A stretch of 64,000 nt of DNA from Turneriella sp942492915 (GCA_942492915.1 OW818662.1:1302001-1366000), one strand, 5' to 3'. Shown: positions 1-9,372, counted from the first letter of the stretch. Notes: a model not told the origin generated them from the sequence alone. Program-made: numbers and translations.

Positions 1-1442
1 ACGGCGGCGGCACGTTCATGATCCCGTATTTTACAGCGTTAGTGTTACTGGGGCTTCCGATTGCCTATATCGAATGGTCGATAGCGCGCTACGGTGGCAC
101 GCGGGGCTATCACAGCGCACCTGGAATATTCAGCGTGCTGTGGCCGCGGCGCATTTCGCCCTACCTCGGGGTGTTGGGTCTCATCGTCCCGGTTGGCATC
201 TACATGTACTATGTCGTGATTGAAGCCTGGTGTCTCTATTATGCGTGGGGATATCTAACCGGGGCGCTGAATCTGGGCACTGACATCGCCGGGTACCGAA
301 ACTTTTTTGCGGCATTTACCGGCAGCGCCGGCAATGGCGCATTGTTCGGCGGCCTCTCGCCGATGCTGATCTCTCTCTTTGCCTGTTATGTGGTGAACTT
401 TCTCTTTGTGTACCGGGGCATCGCTGGTATAGAGCGCATCAGTCGCTACGGAATGCCGATTCTGCTCGTGACTGGTCTCATCGTGCTGGTCAGAGTCATG
501 ACGCTTGGAACTCCTAACCCCGATCTGCCCGAACGCAGCGTGATTAACGGCCTCGGCCACCTTTGGAACCCGCCGCAGAACGTGAGCCTCGGCGCTTCGC
601 TCTTGAATGCGCAGTTGTGGATGGATGCCGCAGGACAGATTTTTTTCTCGCTTTCCGTTGGCTTCGGTGTGATTATCAACTATGCGAGCTACCTGAGTAA
701 GAAAGACGACATCATGCTTTCTGCTACAACTGCAGCAGCCGGCAACGAATTTGCCGAGGTCGCTCTCGGGGGGCTCATAACCGTGCCGGCAGCATTTGTT
801 TTTCTCGGAGTGCAGGGCGTCGGCAGCACATTTGGCCTTGGTTTCGTTTCTTTACCCGCGGTTTTCGGGCACATGCCGCTGGGCCAGGTGTTCGGGTTCT
901 TGTGGTTCTTTTTGCTGTTTATTGCGGCGATCACGAGTTCGGTTTCGATGCTGCAGCCCGGCATCGCATTTCTTGAAGAGGGCTTGAACCTCAAGCGCAA
1001 AAAGAGCTCCGCGGGCCTGCTGCTGCTCACGATGCTCGGCACCCTCTTCGTGGTCTATTATTCAGGCAATCTCGAAGCGCTCGACACGATGGATTTCTGG
1101 GCGGGTACGTTTTTCATTTTTGTACTCGCACTTTTTCAGGTGGTTGTCGCAGGATGGCTTTTCGGCGTCGAAAATGTGCTCAAAGAGGCAGCCGAAGGTT
1201 CGCGTATGCGCATACCGAGAGCGTTGCCTTTTGTCATCAAATATGTCTGCCCAGCGTTTCTCGGGCTGATTTTCGTTATGTGGTGCTGGCAGAATTTACC
1301 CGTGCAATGGAAAAAAATTCAGGAAAATACGGTAACGCAGATTACAGTGCTTTTCTTGCTGGGTGCGATTATGCTCTTTCTTGTGCTGACTCACCTTGCG
1401 GTCAAGAAGTGGCAGACCGACAAGGCAAGGGGGCTCAGATGA
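1..1442 (+). CDS. NSS-family sodium-dependent transporter, 5' end outside window
   Basis: The reading frame is open to the left edge: codons before the ATG at 18 encode GGGTF, part of the conserved GGG.F.IPY motif of neurotransmitter:sodium symporters, so the start lies upstream of the window. About 480 residues with ten or more hydrophobic segments follow, typical of a bacterial LeuT-type symporter moving amino acids with sodium across the inner membrane. Its stop overlaps the start of the 32-residue membrane protein at 1439 (ATGA), the arrangement seen for MetP/MetS-type two-subunit NSS systems. The substrate cannot be read from the sequence. Confidence 0.9.
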   Translation, partial: GGGTFMIPYFTALVLLGLPIAYIEWSIARYGGTRGYHSAPGIFSVLWPRRISPYLGVLGLIVPVGIYMYYVVIEAWCLYYAWGYLTGALNLGTDIAGYRNFFAAFTGSAGNGALFGGLSPMLISLFACYVVNFLFVYRGIAGIERISRYGMPILLVTGLIVLVRVMTLGTPNPDLPERSVINGLGHLWNPPQNVSLGASLLNAQLWMDAAGQIFFSLSVGFGVIINYASYLSKKDDIMLSATTAAAGNEFAEVALGGLITVPAAFVFLGVQGVGSTFGLGFVSLPAVFGHMPLGQVFGFLWFFLLFIAAITSSVSMLQPGIAFLEEGLNLKRKKSSAGLLLLTMLGTLFVVYYSGNLEALDTMDFWAGTFFIFVLALFQVVVAGWLFGVENVLKEAAEGSRMRIPRALPFVIKYVCPAFLGLIFVMWCWQNLPVQWKKIQENTVTQITVLFLLGAIMLFLVLTHLAVKKWQTDKARGLR

Positions 1443-1537
1443 CTACCGGCGGCTGGATTGTCATGTGCCTGTCGGTGTCATTCGTTACGGTCTTCTTTGC
1501 GGTCAGTCTCTACTTTTCTCTGCGCAAAGACCGGTGA
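1439..1537 (+). CDS. MetS-like small subunit of the NSS transporter
   Basis: A 32-codon gene beginning MTTGGWIVMCLS and ending SLRKDR, with a single hydrophobic helix. It is translationally coupled on both sides: ATGA overlap with the transporter and GTGA overlap with the following gene. Short single-helix subunits directly downstream of NSS transporters are known from the methionine/alanine import family, and length and position fit that family. The role as a transporter partner is inferred from context. Confidence 0.75.
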   Translation: MTTGGWIVMCLSVSFVTVFFAVSLYFSLRKDR

Positions 1538-2493
1538 AAACTGCCGTTGTCACGTGCTACTTCAATGCCCTGGGCGTTCAGTCGAGGTATGCCAATTTTG
1601 AAAAATTCGCCAACCGTCTGCACAAACAAAAGATACCGCTCTTTGTGATAGAAGCGCTTTTTCCCGGACAAAAATCTTCGCTGTCGCGCCACGCGAATGT
1701 TACAACTGTCGAATGCGAGGCGGTGCTCTGGCAAAAAGAATCGCTGCTGAATTTACTGGTGCGAAGGCTCGACAAAAAATTTACGGGTGTCGTCTGGTGC
1801 GATGCCGATGTGGTATTCGAGAATACGGACTGGTACCGGCAGACCGCAAAACTGCTGAAGAATTTCGCGGTCGTGCAACCCTTCAGCCAGGCTGTTCGGT
1901 TACCCCGGGGCGCAAAACGTTACGTCAAGGCGTCAGAACATTTCGATACGTTCGCAGAGATCTATTCGCGATCGCCGCAGCTGATGCTGAAAGGCGATTT
2001 CGCCGCGCATGGTCACACCGGTTTTGCGTGGGCGGCAAGGCGCGAGATCATTGAGAATTTCGGTCTCTATGACGCCATGATCGCAGGGTCAGGTGATCAC
2101 GTCATGGCCCATGCGTTTGCCGGTGATTTTTCGTCGCCGTGCATCTACCGTATTTTGGGCAATAATGTGCGGCATATTTCGCATTTTCAGAAATGGGCGC
2201 GCAAAGTCTACCCGCACGTTCGAGGTCGTATTGGCGTTGTGCCGGGCAGGCTCTTGCACCTTTGGCACGGCGAAACGGAGAATCGGCGCTATGTCGATCG
2301 TAATCGCGAACTGGCTGCGTTTGATTTTGATCCTGAGCGCGATATTGAGCGGGATACCAACGGTCTGTGGCGGTGGCGCACCCGAAATCACGGTTTACAG
2401 GGTCGGCTCGGTCAGTGGTTCAGTAGCAGACGCAAGGGTGAAATGCGCGATTGGGCAATACGCTACTTCGCTGCCCGAAAGGAGGATGGCTAA
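1534..2493 (+). CDS. glycosyltransferase-like protein
   Basis: 319 residues. The GTG at 1534 is preferred because it overlaps the upstream stop (GTGA), and the protein then begins VKTAVVTCYFNA, a typical first beta strand of a nucleotide-sugar-binding GT-A fold. A DxD-like motif occurs in WCDADVVF near residue 90, followed by later segments HTGFAWAARRE and LHLWHGE that resemble acceptor or metal-contact regions of family 2-like transferases. The substrate is unknown. It is part of a tightly packed plus-strand run with the transporter genes. Confidence 0.6.
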   Translation: MKTAVVTCYFNALGVQSRYANFEKFANRLHKQKIPLFVIEALFPGQKSSLSRHANVTTVECEAVLWQKESLLNLLVRRLDKKFTGVVWCDADVVFENTDWYRQTAKLLKNFAVVQPFSQAVRLPRGAKRYVKASEHFDTFAEIYSRSPQLMLKGDFAAHGHTGFAWAARREIIENFGLYDAMIAGSGDHVMAHAFAGDFSSPCIYRILGNNVRHISHFQKWARKVYPHVRGRIGVVPGRLLHLWHGETENRRYVDRNRELAAFDFDPERDIERDTNGLWRWRTRNHGLQGRLGQWFSSRRKGEMRDWAIRYFAARKEDG

Positions 2494-2777
2494 TGGGTTT
2501 TTTCTCAAGCATTGTTGATTTTTTCAGGGGATCGCAAGACCCCACAGAACTTGCCGACGAAGTGGAGCGTTACGCCGACCGGTTTGAAAACGCAGGAGAC
2601 GATGAACATGCGTCTCTCGCCCGCGATTATGCGAAACGAATACGCAAGACCGCAGATGCACGTGAAGCCAAGCGCCTCTACGATGAGTTCAAAGCGGCAA
2701 TTCGTAATGATGACACCGATGCGCATGATCACCGCGTTCGCGACCACGACGATGATTCATGGTCTGATGATTCGTAA
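2493..2777 (+). CDS. small hypothetical protein with acidic His/Asp-rich tail
   Basis: 94 residues; the start is set by the TAATG overlap with the previous gene and by an AAAGGAGG ribosome site 7 bases upstream. It has an amphipathic N-terminus (MGFFSSIVDFF), a helical charged middle, and a tail rich in Asp and His (DAHDHRVRDHDDD) that could bind metal. No family recognised. Confidence 0.65.
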   Translation: MGFFSSIVDFFRGSQDPTELADEVERYADRFENAGDDEHASLARDYAKRIRKTADAREAKRLYDEFKAAIRNDDTDAHDHRVRDHDDDSWSDDS

Positions 2778-2822
2778 TCAAAGATTAACCGTCTGTCCGA
2801 CATCTCGGCATGACCACGGCCC

Positions 2823-4145
2823 GTGAGAGTTGCGCATACAAAGAGATTGCTTGCCGTCGCTCTGGCGGTAGCTACGTTGCCTGTGGGGGCGCGAAAAACG
2901 GCCAAACCCCGTCGCCTGATTGTCTGGTCGATTGATGGCTTCGCTGCGGGCTATCTGAGGCACCCTGAATTTGTAAAAATACCTGTTTGGCAGCGGCTGC
3001 TGAAACGCGCGCAGGTGTTCGACAGGGTCGAAACGACGTATCCTGCGGTCACATACCCCGCGCACACGTCGATGGTGACAGGTAAGCCCTCAGCCGTGCA
3101 TCGGCTGAGATCAAATCATCCGGTTGATCCTTTTAATCTCTCCAAGGGTGGCTGGACATGGTACCTTCAGGATATTGCGGGCCCGACCATCTGGGACATC
3201 GCGCGGAAAAACAATAAAATCGTCGCTAATCTTATGTGGCCGGTGACGATGACAGAAGCAGGTAGAATACGCTACCATATTCCGCAATTTGACCGCGCGA
3301 AGGGACCTGAAGAGGTGAAGTTGATGCGCGTCTTGAGTACGCCTGGGCTTCACCGCGAAATTGAAAGAAAAACAGGCGTTGCTCTCACCGAATATTCCAC
3401 CGACGACGAACGTTTTAAGGCTGCCGTCTATCTCTGGCAGACCCGAAAACCCGATCTGATGTATTTTTACCAACCCGGCCTTGACTCACTCGAGCACGCA
3501 AAGGGCGCGTATACGCCGGCGGCGATTGAACACCTTGCCGCGCTGGGCAAGCAGATTGAATCGATGCTCAAATTGACACAGAAACGGCAGGATACTTCTA
3601 TTCTGCTTGTGTCTGATCACGGTTTTATGACCTTCAAAGGCAAATGCTACCCAAATACGCTTCTGCAAAAAATGGGCTATATCGACGCGCAAAAAAAAGC
3701 CTGGGAATACTGGTTTGATACCGCAGGTGGGGTCGCGCGCCTCGTAGAAAACAATGCGAGAACCGAGTTCGACCATTCAGAAGTAAAAAAATCGATCGAA
3801 GCTGCCTGCCCGACGATTGCGTATGTGCATGAGGGGCATGAGGATTTTTCTCTTTTACGCCGCCATTACTCGGCAGACGCCGAAGCTTTTCTGGTTTCGC
3901 GCGAGAACGTGGTACTCAATGCTACCCTTTCACCTGAAGTTTTTGATGCCGCGGCAACCGGGCACACACACGGCTTTCTTCCCGAACGCGAAGATATGAA
4001 TACCGTCGCAATGCTCTTTGCTCCCGGCAAGCGTGGGATAAACAAAATCAGAAATGTCGCTGATGTGTTTCAGGCGACGTGCCGCCTGGCACGACTCAAA
4101 TGCCCGCGTCAGAAATCGGCAGCGACGGCGAAAAAAACACCATAG
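2823..4145 (+). CDS. exported type I phosphodiesterase / nucleotide pyrophosphatase
   Basis: 440 residues from a GTG start, with a cleavable-looking signal segment (LLAVALAVATLPVGA). Alkaline-phosphatase-superfamily metal and nucleophile motifs are in order: SIDGF (Asp ligand), TYPAVTYPAHTSMVTG (Thr nucleophile), PDLMYFYQPGLDSLEH, SDHGF and GHTHGF. This matches ectonucleotide pyrophosphatase/phosphodiesterase (PF01663-type) enzymes that cleave phosphodiester or pyrophosphate bonds outside the cytoplasm. Its 3' end overlaps the convergent barrel gene by 37 bp. Confidence 0.85.
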   Translation: MRVAHTKRLLAVALAVATLPVGARKTAKPRRLIVWSIDGFAAGYLRHPEFVKIPVWQRLLKRAQVFDRVETTYPAVTYPAHTSMVTGKPSAVHRLRSNHPVDPFNLSKGGWTWYLQDIAGPTIWDIARKNNKIVANLMWPVTMTEAGRIRYHIPQFDRAKGPEEVKLMRVLSTPGLHREIERKTGVALTEYSTDDERFKAAVYLWQTRKPDLMYFYQPGLDSLEHAKGAYTPAAIEHLAALGKQIESMLKLTQKRQDTSILLVSDHGFMTFKGKCYPNTLLQKMGYIDAQKKAWEYWFDTAGGVARLVENNARTEFDHSEVKKSIEAACPTIAYVHEGHEDFSLLRRHYSADAEAFLVSRENVVLNATLSPEVFDAAATGHTHGFLPEREDMNTVAMLFAPGKRGINKIRNVADVFQATCRLARLKCPRQKSAATAKKTP

Positions 4146-5446
4146 GTGTTCACGTCGATTGACACACTTGACTGCGAGGCCTTGTCGCCACCGGTATCTG
4201 TATAGCTCGAACGTTTCTCGAGTGCGACGCTCTGGTATTGGTAGCTGACACCCAGCTGCCATGTATACGCGAGGCGGCGCCAGCTGAGCCCCGTGGACGC
4301 CTGCAGAAACTGAACAGACGTGTTTTCAAGGTAGCGTGATTGATTGTCTTCGGCGACCATCGAATTTCGGGACTTGCTGGTCTGGTAGCGCACACCTAAA
4401 TGCCATGTAATCGCATCGTTAAGGTTCACATCAATTCCCGTACCGAGTGCGAGCGCGATATCTCCCTCGCGCACGATATCGCGCCGCACCGTGGCTTTCT
4501 GTGAGCCGTCTTTGCGGTAAAAATTGTCTGAGGTCTTTTGGGTAATTGTCGGCTGTGCGCCGGCTTCCGCAAAGAGGTTCAGAATTCCAAAAATGCGCCT
4601 TCTGCCGCCGATCAGAAAGAACGGGTCGAGCGTAGTGTTAGTCGCATATGCAGAGGCGTCGTGCGTCGCTGCTGCAACCGCATTTGAGACAGTCGAAATT
4701 ACGGTCGAATATGCAAATGATCCTTTACCTTGCTGCACCCCAATGTTGCCGGCCATAAGCGTAAAATCTCCATCTGGTACATGATAGAGGTAACTCAGTG
4801 TCCCGTGAAGCTGGTGCACGCGCTGTTCGTTCACAAGCTCGCTCGAAAAAGTAACCGTCGCATTCTGCGGCGCGATCAGGTTCTCTTTCTCGCGTAAATA
4901 GCGATGGCTGTAGCGCATGCGCAACCCGAGGGATTCTTTCGTTGTCAAATGCCAGGCGAGTGCCGCGTTTAAGCCATGTAATTGATCGACATTGAGCGTC
5001 TTAATGGAAACATTGAGCCCCGTTGCGGCGCTTGTCTGAGAGCCTTCTAGCGCGAGTCGCTGGTAAAGGGGCGAGCGGACATCGCCCATTGCCAGCCCCG
5101 CTGACCATTTGCTGCCGGCGATGCGATGCCAGCCAAAAGCAAAATCCAAGGCGCTTAATTGTTGAGTTGCGCCAGTTATCGGCAGCGCCGAAACCGCAAT
5201 ATTGCCCGCATTATAAGCCGTCGACCTCGCATGCATTGAATGTTTCGCTTTAGGGCCTGCTATTGCCAGATAAGCTGGGTTCTCACCGGCTTCGGCCGCT
5301 CCGTCATTCCCGATCGCATAGAGGCCACCCATCAGCAGGCCACTTTCCGTCGCGATCACCTGCGAATTTACCGCCAAAAACAGAGCGATTATCGTGGCAA
5401 TGATGCGACATTGTACGGAAAATTGCTTCAAAAACATCATTTTCAT
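4109..5446 (-). CDS. predicted outer-membrane beta-barrel protein
   Basis: 445 residues starting MKMMFLKQFSV. The ATG at 5446 is chosen because GGAG lies 9 bases upstream and a signal peptide (ATIIALFLAVNSQVIA) follows; a longer frame extends upstream but would run across the promoter region of the divergent recombinase. The rest alternates polar and aromatic residues in beta-strand-like blocks and ends in phenylalanine (AVAADF), typical of barrels assembled by BamA. A FadL-like or other porin role is possible but not shown. Confidence 0.7.
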   Translation of the reverse strand: MKMMFLKQFSVQCRIIATIIALFLAVNSQVIATESGLLMGGLYAIGNDGAAEAGENPAYLAIAGPKAKHSMHARSTAYNAGNIAVSALPITGATQQLSALDFAFGWHRIAGSKWSAGLAMGDVRSPLYQRLALEGSQTSAATGLNVSIKTLNVDQLHGLNAALAWHLTTKESLGLRMRYSHRYLREKENLIAPQNATVTFSSELVNEQRVHQLHGTLSYLYHVPDGDFTLMAGNIGVQQGKGSFAYSTVISTVSNAVAAATHDASAYATNTTLDPFFLIGGRRRIFGILNLFAEAGAQPTITQKTSDNFYRKDGSQKATVRRDIVREGDIALALGTGIDVNLNDAITWHLGVRYQTSKSRNSMVAEDNQSRYLENTSVQFLQASTGLSWRRLAYTWQLGVSYQYQSVALEKRSSYTDTGGDKASQSSVSIDVNTYGVFFAVAADF

Positions 5447-5570
5447 TGGCGTTTTCTCCGATTTCGGGTGCGACATAATTTTTTTATCAAAATAAAAATT
5501 CCATTCGTCGAAAATGAATATAGAGCATGTGTCATAATACTGTCGCAGCTCATTTGGTTCAGGAGTAAGA

Positions 5571-6464
5571 ATGGCCGCTAAACGTAACTTTGTCAATAAC
5601 TTCCGCGAGTACCTGAGTATCGAACGCGGTCTGTCTGAGAATTCCATCTTCTCGTATGTCTCTGACGTACAGAAACTGGAAAAATACCTCACGAAAGAGA
5701 AAAAACACCTTCAATCCGGTTCTGAAAAAGACATCACCAATTTCCTGCGCGAAGAGTCACGTAAGAAACTCTCTAGCCGCACCCGCGCCCGCGTTGTCGC
5801 TTCATTGCGCCAGTTCTATGGTTACCTTGAAAACCGCAAACTCATCGAGACCAACCCGATGCAGGCTATTGAGGCGCCAAAGATCGAAAAAGCTCTCCCC
5901 GATTTTTTAACGCAGGATGAAATTCGGAAACTTTTTGTGGTTTTTAAAGAAGAAAATCTGCTCGAACTGCGCGACAAAACGATGTTTGAATTTCTTTATT
6001 CGGCCGGCCTTAGAATCTCAGAAGCCTGCTCGCTTTTAATGCCTGACGTCGATCGTGAGAATCAGGTTCTCACTATAAAGGGTAAAGGCGGCCGAGAGCG
6101 CCTCGTGCCGTTTGGCGAAGTGGCGTCAAGGCTGCTCACTGAGTACCTAGACCGCGCGCGCTCAGAAATTCTGAACCAGTACGAATCGGAATTTGTTTTT
6201 GTCTCGAAAAAAGGCGGAGCGTTGTCGCGCAAGAGCGCCTGGCGCCTGCTGAAAAGATACATGAAGCGTGCCGGTATCGGCCGCAATATTACTCCTCATA
6301 CACTGAGGCATTCATTTGCGACGCATCTGCTGCAGAACAAAGCTGACCTGCGTTCGGTGCAAGAACTTCTGGGACATATGGATATCGCGACTACGCAGAT
6401 CTACACGCACCTCGCCAACAACGAACTCAAGAAGACGCACCAGGATTTTCACAACCGCGCATAG
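5571..6464 (+). CDS. xerD: XerC/XerD-type tyrosine recombinase
   Basis: 297 residues with an AGGAG ribosome site. The N-terminal SAM-like core-binding domain begins at ERGLSENSIFSYVSDV. Catalytic residues are visible: Arg in SAGLRISEACSL, Lys in KGKGGRERLVP, HTLRHSFATHLL (His and Arg), and LLGHMDIATTQIYTH (His and nucleophile Tyr). Length and spacing match the housekeeping dimer-resolution recombinases that act at dif. It lacks the extra insertion that distinguishes integron integrases (320-340 residues), so it is not the integrase of the array 14 kb away. XerC versus XerD is not certain. Confidence 0.88.
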   Translation: MAAKRNFVNNFREYLSIERGLSENSIFSYVSDVQKLEKYLTKEKKHLQSGSEKDITNFLREESRKKLSSRTRARVVASLRQFYGYLENRKLIETNPMQAIEAPKIEKALPDFLTQDEIRKLFVVFKEENLLELRDKTMFEFLYSAGLRISEACSLLMPDVDRENQVLTIKGKGGRERLVPFGEVASRLLTEYLDRARSEILNQYESEFVFVSKKGGALSRKSAWRLLKRYMKRAGIGRNITPHTLRHSFATHLLQNKADLRSVQELLGHMDIATTQIYTHLANNELKKTHQDFHNRA

Positions 6465-6477
6465 CGTTCAGAAATAC

Positions 6478-7980
6478 TTAAGCGGCGCGCGCAAGCCACT
6501 TGCGCACGAACCGGTAGCGAAGCGCTTCGAACAGATGCGCTTCGCCCGGGCGCTCATCTTCAAAATCAGCGATCGATTTCGCGACCCGCAGCACATTCAG
6601 CCACGAGCGCATCGAGAGGCGCTCTGACGAGGCGAGAGATTCATAAATACGGTGGGGGTGCAGAGACGCGAATATTGCGTAAAGAATCTGCGCCTCAGCG
6701 TCACGGTTCAGTTGCCCGCCATTGTCGGCCCGGGAGCGCTCTTGTGCTGCGGTGATTCTGCCCAGAAGATTCTGAGTTGTGATTTCGCTTTGGGAGTGCA
6801 CTGTGTCCGGCAGGTCGTTCAGATTCAGTTCAACAGCGATGCGGTCGAGAAAGGGGCCGACGATTTTGTTGAACTGCGCAAAGCTCGTGCGCTTGGGACA
6901 CGTGCAGCTTTGCGCCTCAGAAAATAGCAGGCCACAACGGCATGGGTTTGCTGCGGCGATTAATTGAAAATCTGCGGGGTAGGTGATGTGGCCCCGAGCC
7001 CGGGCAACAGTGATGGTCTGCGCTTCGAGCGGCTCCCTTAAGCTCTGCAATGCTTCGTTACGAAATTCTGGTAACTCGTCGAGAAAGAGCGTGCCATGGT
7101 GCGCAAAGCTGATCTCTCCCGGTGTTGCGTTGCTGCTCCCGCCGACGAGCGCGGGCGTCGACGTCGTATGGTGTGGCGAGCGAAACGGACGACTGGTGAC
7201 GAGTTCACCCTGCGTCAGCCCCGCGAGCGACCAGATGCGGGTCACTTCGGCAGCCTCGTGAAACTGCAAGGGAGGCAGAATATGCCGGTACGCACGGGCG
7301 AGCAGACTTTTGCCTGTTCCAGGTGAGCCCGCCATCAACACATGGTGCCTGCCGACGGCGGCAATCGCGAGCGCACGTTTAGCTGAGTTCAGGCCGAAGA
7401 TGTGCTCGAAGCAAATTTCTGGTTGTTCGAGGGTAGGGTCATACTTCATGCCTCCGCGGGGCGTCATGCCGCCTGAACAGTAAAGCGGCAGCTCGCCGAG
7501 CGTGCGGATTGCATAAACTTCTGTCCCATCAGGAACTGTCAGTGAATGCGCGATAGTTTCGGGTACGATCAGGCGCTTTATTTGTTTACTGCCCGCAGCA
7601 AAGAGCGCTGAAGCAATAATGCCGCGCGCCGCGACGAGCGAACCGTCGAGAGACAAGGCGCCCAGAATCGCGGTACCCGCGAATGCCTCTTGTGGCAATT
7701 GCCCGCTCGACACGAGCACGGCGACAGCCATCGCCGCTTCGATTAATCCCCCTTCTTTTGGTGTGTCGTTCGGCGCGAGGTTGATGACAATGTTGCGCGC
7801 AGGAAAGCGGAAACCGCTGTTGTGAACCGCCGAGCGAATGCGGTCGCGGCTTTCGCGCAGCGAATGGTCGGGCAGGCCAATCACCGAAACATTGGGCAGC
7901 CCCGGCAAAAGATCGGCCTCGGCTGAAATGAGCGTTGCGTGAAAGCCCACGCGCGCGCTGGTGTAGATACGTGCAAACAT
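6478..7980 (-). CDS. comM: ComM/YifB-type Mg-chelatase-like AAA+ ATPase
   Basis: 500 residues. It has an N-terminal Lon-protease-like fold (MFARIYTSARVGFHA, then EGGLIEAAMAVAVL), a Walker A motif AGSPGTGKSLLA, a Walker B in LFLDELPEF, the AANPCRCG motif, and the C-terminal lid (YESLASSERLSMRSW). The family is a branch-migration helicase helping integrate foreign ssDNA during natural transformation; that role is known for Haemophilus and Vibrio homologues and assumed here. Confidence 0.92.
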   Translation of the reverse strand: MFARIYTSARVGFHATLISAEADLLPGLPNVSVIGLPDHSLRESRDRIRSAVHNSGFRFPARNIVINLAPNDTPKEGGLIEAAMAVAVLVSSGQLPQEAFAGTAILGALSLDGSLVAARGIIASALFAAGSKQIKRLIVPETIAHSLTVPDGTEVYAIRTLGELPLYCSGGMTPRGGMKYDPTLEQPEICFEHIFGLNSAKRALAIAAVGRHHVLMAGSPGTGKSLLARAYRHILPPLQFHEAAEVTRIWSLAGLTQGELVTSRPFRSPHHTTSTPALVGGSSNATPGEISFAHHGTLFLDELPEFRNEALQSLREPLEAQTITVARARGHITYPADFQLIAAANPCRCGLLFSEAQSCTCPKRTSFAQFNKIVGPFLDRIAVELNLNDLPDTVHSQSEITTQNLLGRITAAQERSRADNGGQLNRDAEAQILYAIFASLHPHRIYESLASSERLSMRSWLNVLRVAKSIADFEDERPGEAHLFEALRYRFVRKWLARAA

Positions 7981-8054
7981 GAATAAGTCCCCTTAATATA
8001 TAAATACCCAGAAACGGGCATTTTTTCTCACGAGGAGTAGAAAAAATTATTTTT

Positions 8055-8088
8055 GTTTCACGGTTGGCCAGAAGGCCAACCGTGAAAC
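8055..8088 (-). terminator. probable terminator of prpF
   Basis: A perfect 15-bp stem (GTTTCACGGTTGGCC with its complement) around an AGAA loop. On the minus strand it lies about 60 bases after the prpF stop and is followed about 10 bases later by a T6 run. Confidence 0.6.
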
Positions 8089-8097
8089 TTTCAGAAT

Positions 8098-8133
8098 GCG
8101 TCGCCCGAAGCCATGGATGGCCAGGGGCGACGC
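8098..8133 (+). repeat. ANGGAN hexaloop hairpin outside the array
   Basis: Nine-bp outer stem GCGTCGCCC/GGGCGACGC, a symmetric 3x3 internal loop (gaa/cag), inner stem GCC/GGC and hexaloop ATGGAT. This is the same design as the hairpins in c1 and c7 of the cassette array. Confidence 0.65.
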
Positions 8134-8149
8134 GCGCCGTGGATGGCGC
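8134..8149 (+). repeat. second GNGGAN hairpin, adjacent
   Basis: Stem GCGCC/GGCGC with loop GTGGAT, directly abutting the previous hairpin and touching the prpF stop codon. Confidence 0.5.
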
Positions 8150-9327
8150 TAAAAGGCGTCGCCTGGTACGCGCACGAAGCCTTCCATCAGCACACGCGCG
8201 CTGCGGCTCATGATCGCCTTCTCAACGACCCATTCACCGTTCTTTTGCGTCGCTTTTGCCCCGACACGCAGCGTACCCGACGGATGCCCAAAGTTCACGA
8301 CTTCGCGGTCTTTACCGCCCGCGGCGGCGTTGACGAGCGTACCGGGCACTGCTGCAGCCGTACCAATCGCCACCGCGCAGGTACCCATCATCGCATGGTG
8401 CAGCTTGCCCATCGAGAGCGCACGCACGTTGAGATCGATCTCCGCAGCCTTCACATCTTTACCGCTTGATGACTTGTAGTCGGTAGGTTTACCCACGAAC
8501 GCAACCTTCGGCGTGTGCTGGCGGCTCGCGGCCTCTTCGACCGACTGAATAAGACCCATTTTGATTGCGCCATGCGCGCGTATGGTTTCAAACTTCGCGA
8601 GGGCTTTGGCGTCGCCGTTGATATCCGGTTGCAGTTCGGTGCCTTTATAGCCGATGTCTTCGGCGTTCAGAAAAATGGTAGGAATTCCCGCGTTAATGAG
8701 CGTCGCTTTGAATTTGCCTACGCCCGGCACGTCGAGGTCATCGACCACGTTACCCGTCGGGAACATCGAGCCTTCGCCATCAGCTGGCTCCATAAATTCG
8801 AGCTGCACTTCTGCCGCAGGGAAAGTGACTCCGTCGAGCTCGAAATCGCCCGTCTCTTGCACCTCGCCGTTGGTGATCGGCACGTGCGCGATAATTGTCT
8901 TCTTGATATTAGCCTGCCAGATCTTAACGGTGCACAGGCCATTCTGCGGAATCTTCGCTTTGTCGACCAGGCCACCCGCGATCGCGAACGGGCCGACCGC
9001 AGCGCTCAGATTGCCGCAATTGCCACTCCAGTCGACAAACGCTTTGTCGATCGCGACCTGACCGAACAGATAGTCAACGTCGTGGCCAGATTGAGAACTC
9101 TTCGCGACGATGACTGTCTTTGAAGTGCTCGAAGTTGCTGCGCCCATGCCGTCGATCTGCTTTTCATAGGGGTCAGGGCTGCCGATCACGCGAAGCAGCA
9201 GCGCGTCGCGAGCCTTACCGGGCGTCTGGCATGACGGGGGTAGATCCTCAAGGCGAAAAAAGACGCCCTTGCTCGTGCCGCCGCGCATGTAGGTCGCGGC
9301 AATTTTTATCTGGGAAACGCTGCTCAT
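8149..9327 (-). CDS. prpF: 2-methylaconitate cis-trans isomerase PrpF
   Basis: 392 residues. Family hallmarks: YMRGGTSKGVFF near the N-terminus, DGMGAATSSTSKTVIV, and WSGNCGNLSAAVGPFAI, with the conserved Cys of the diaminopimelate-epimerase-like fold. PrpF isomerises trans- to cis-2-methylaconitate and works with the AcnD dehydratase, encoded 2.4 kb away on the same strand, in propionate breakdown by the methylcitrate cycle. prpB and prpC are not in the window. Confidence 0.93.
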   Translation of the reverse strand: MSSVSQIKIAATYMRGGTSKGVFFRLEDLPPSCQTPGKARDALLLRVIGSPDPYEKQIDGMGAATSSTSKTVIVAKSSQSGHDVDYLFGQVAIDKAFVDWSGNCGNLSAAVGPFAIAGGLVDKAKIPQNGLCTVKIWQANIKKTIIAHVPITNGEVQETGDFELDGVTFPAAEVQLEFMEPADGEGSMFPTGNVVDDLDVPGVGKFKATLINAGIPTIFLNAEDIGYKGTELQPDINGDAKALAKFETIRAHGAIKMGLIQSVEEAASRQHTPKVAFVGKPTDYKSSSGKDVKAAEIDLNVRALSMGKLHHAMMGTCAVAIGTAAAVPGTLVNAAAGGKDREVVNFGHPSGTLRVGAKATQKNGEWVVEKAIMSRSARVLMEGFVRVPGDAF

Positions 9328-9372
9328 AGGTGCAGCATGGGGATTTCAGACATGGCGGAAAGTATCATTCGG

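Noticed and set aside
5571..6464. Tyrosine recombinase as the integron integrase
   Set aside because: Length, motif spacing and absence of the integron-specific insertion fit XerC/D; it is also 14 kb from the array.
8055..8088. Member of the ANGGAN hairpin family
   Set aside because: Loop is AGAA and the stem is a single 15-bp helix; better explained as a terminator.
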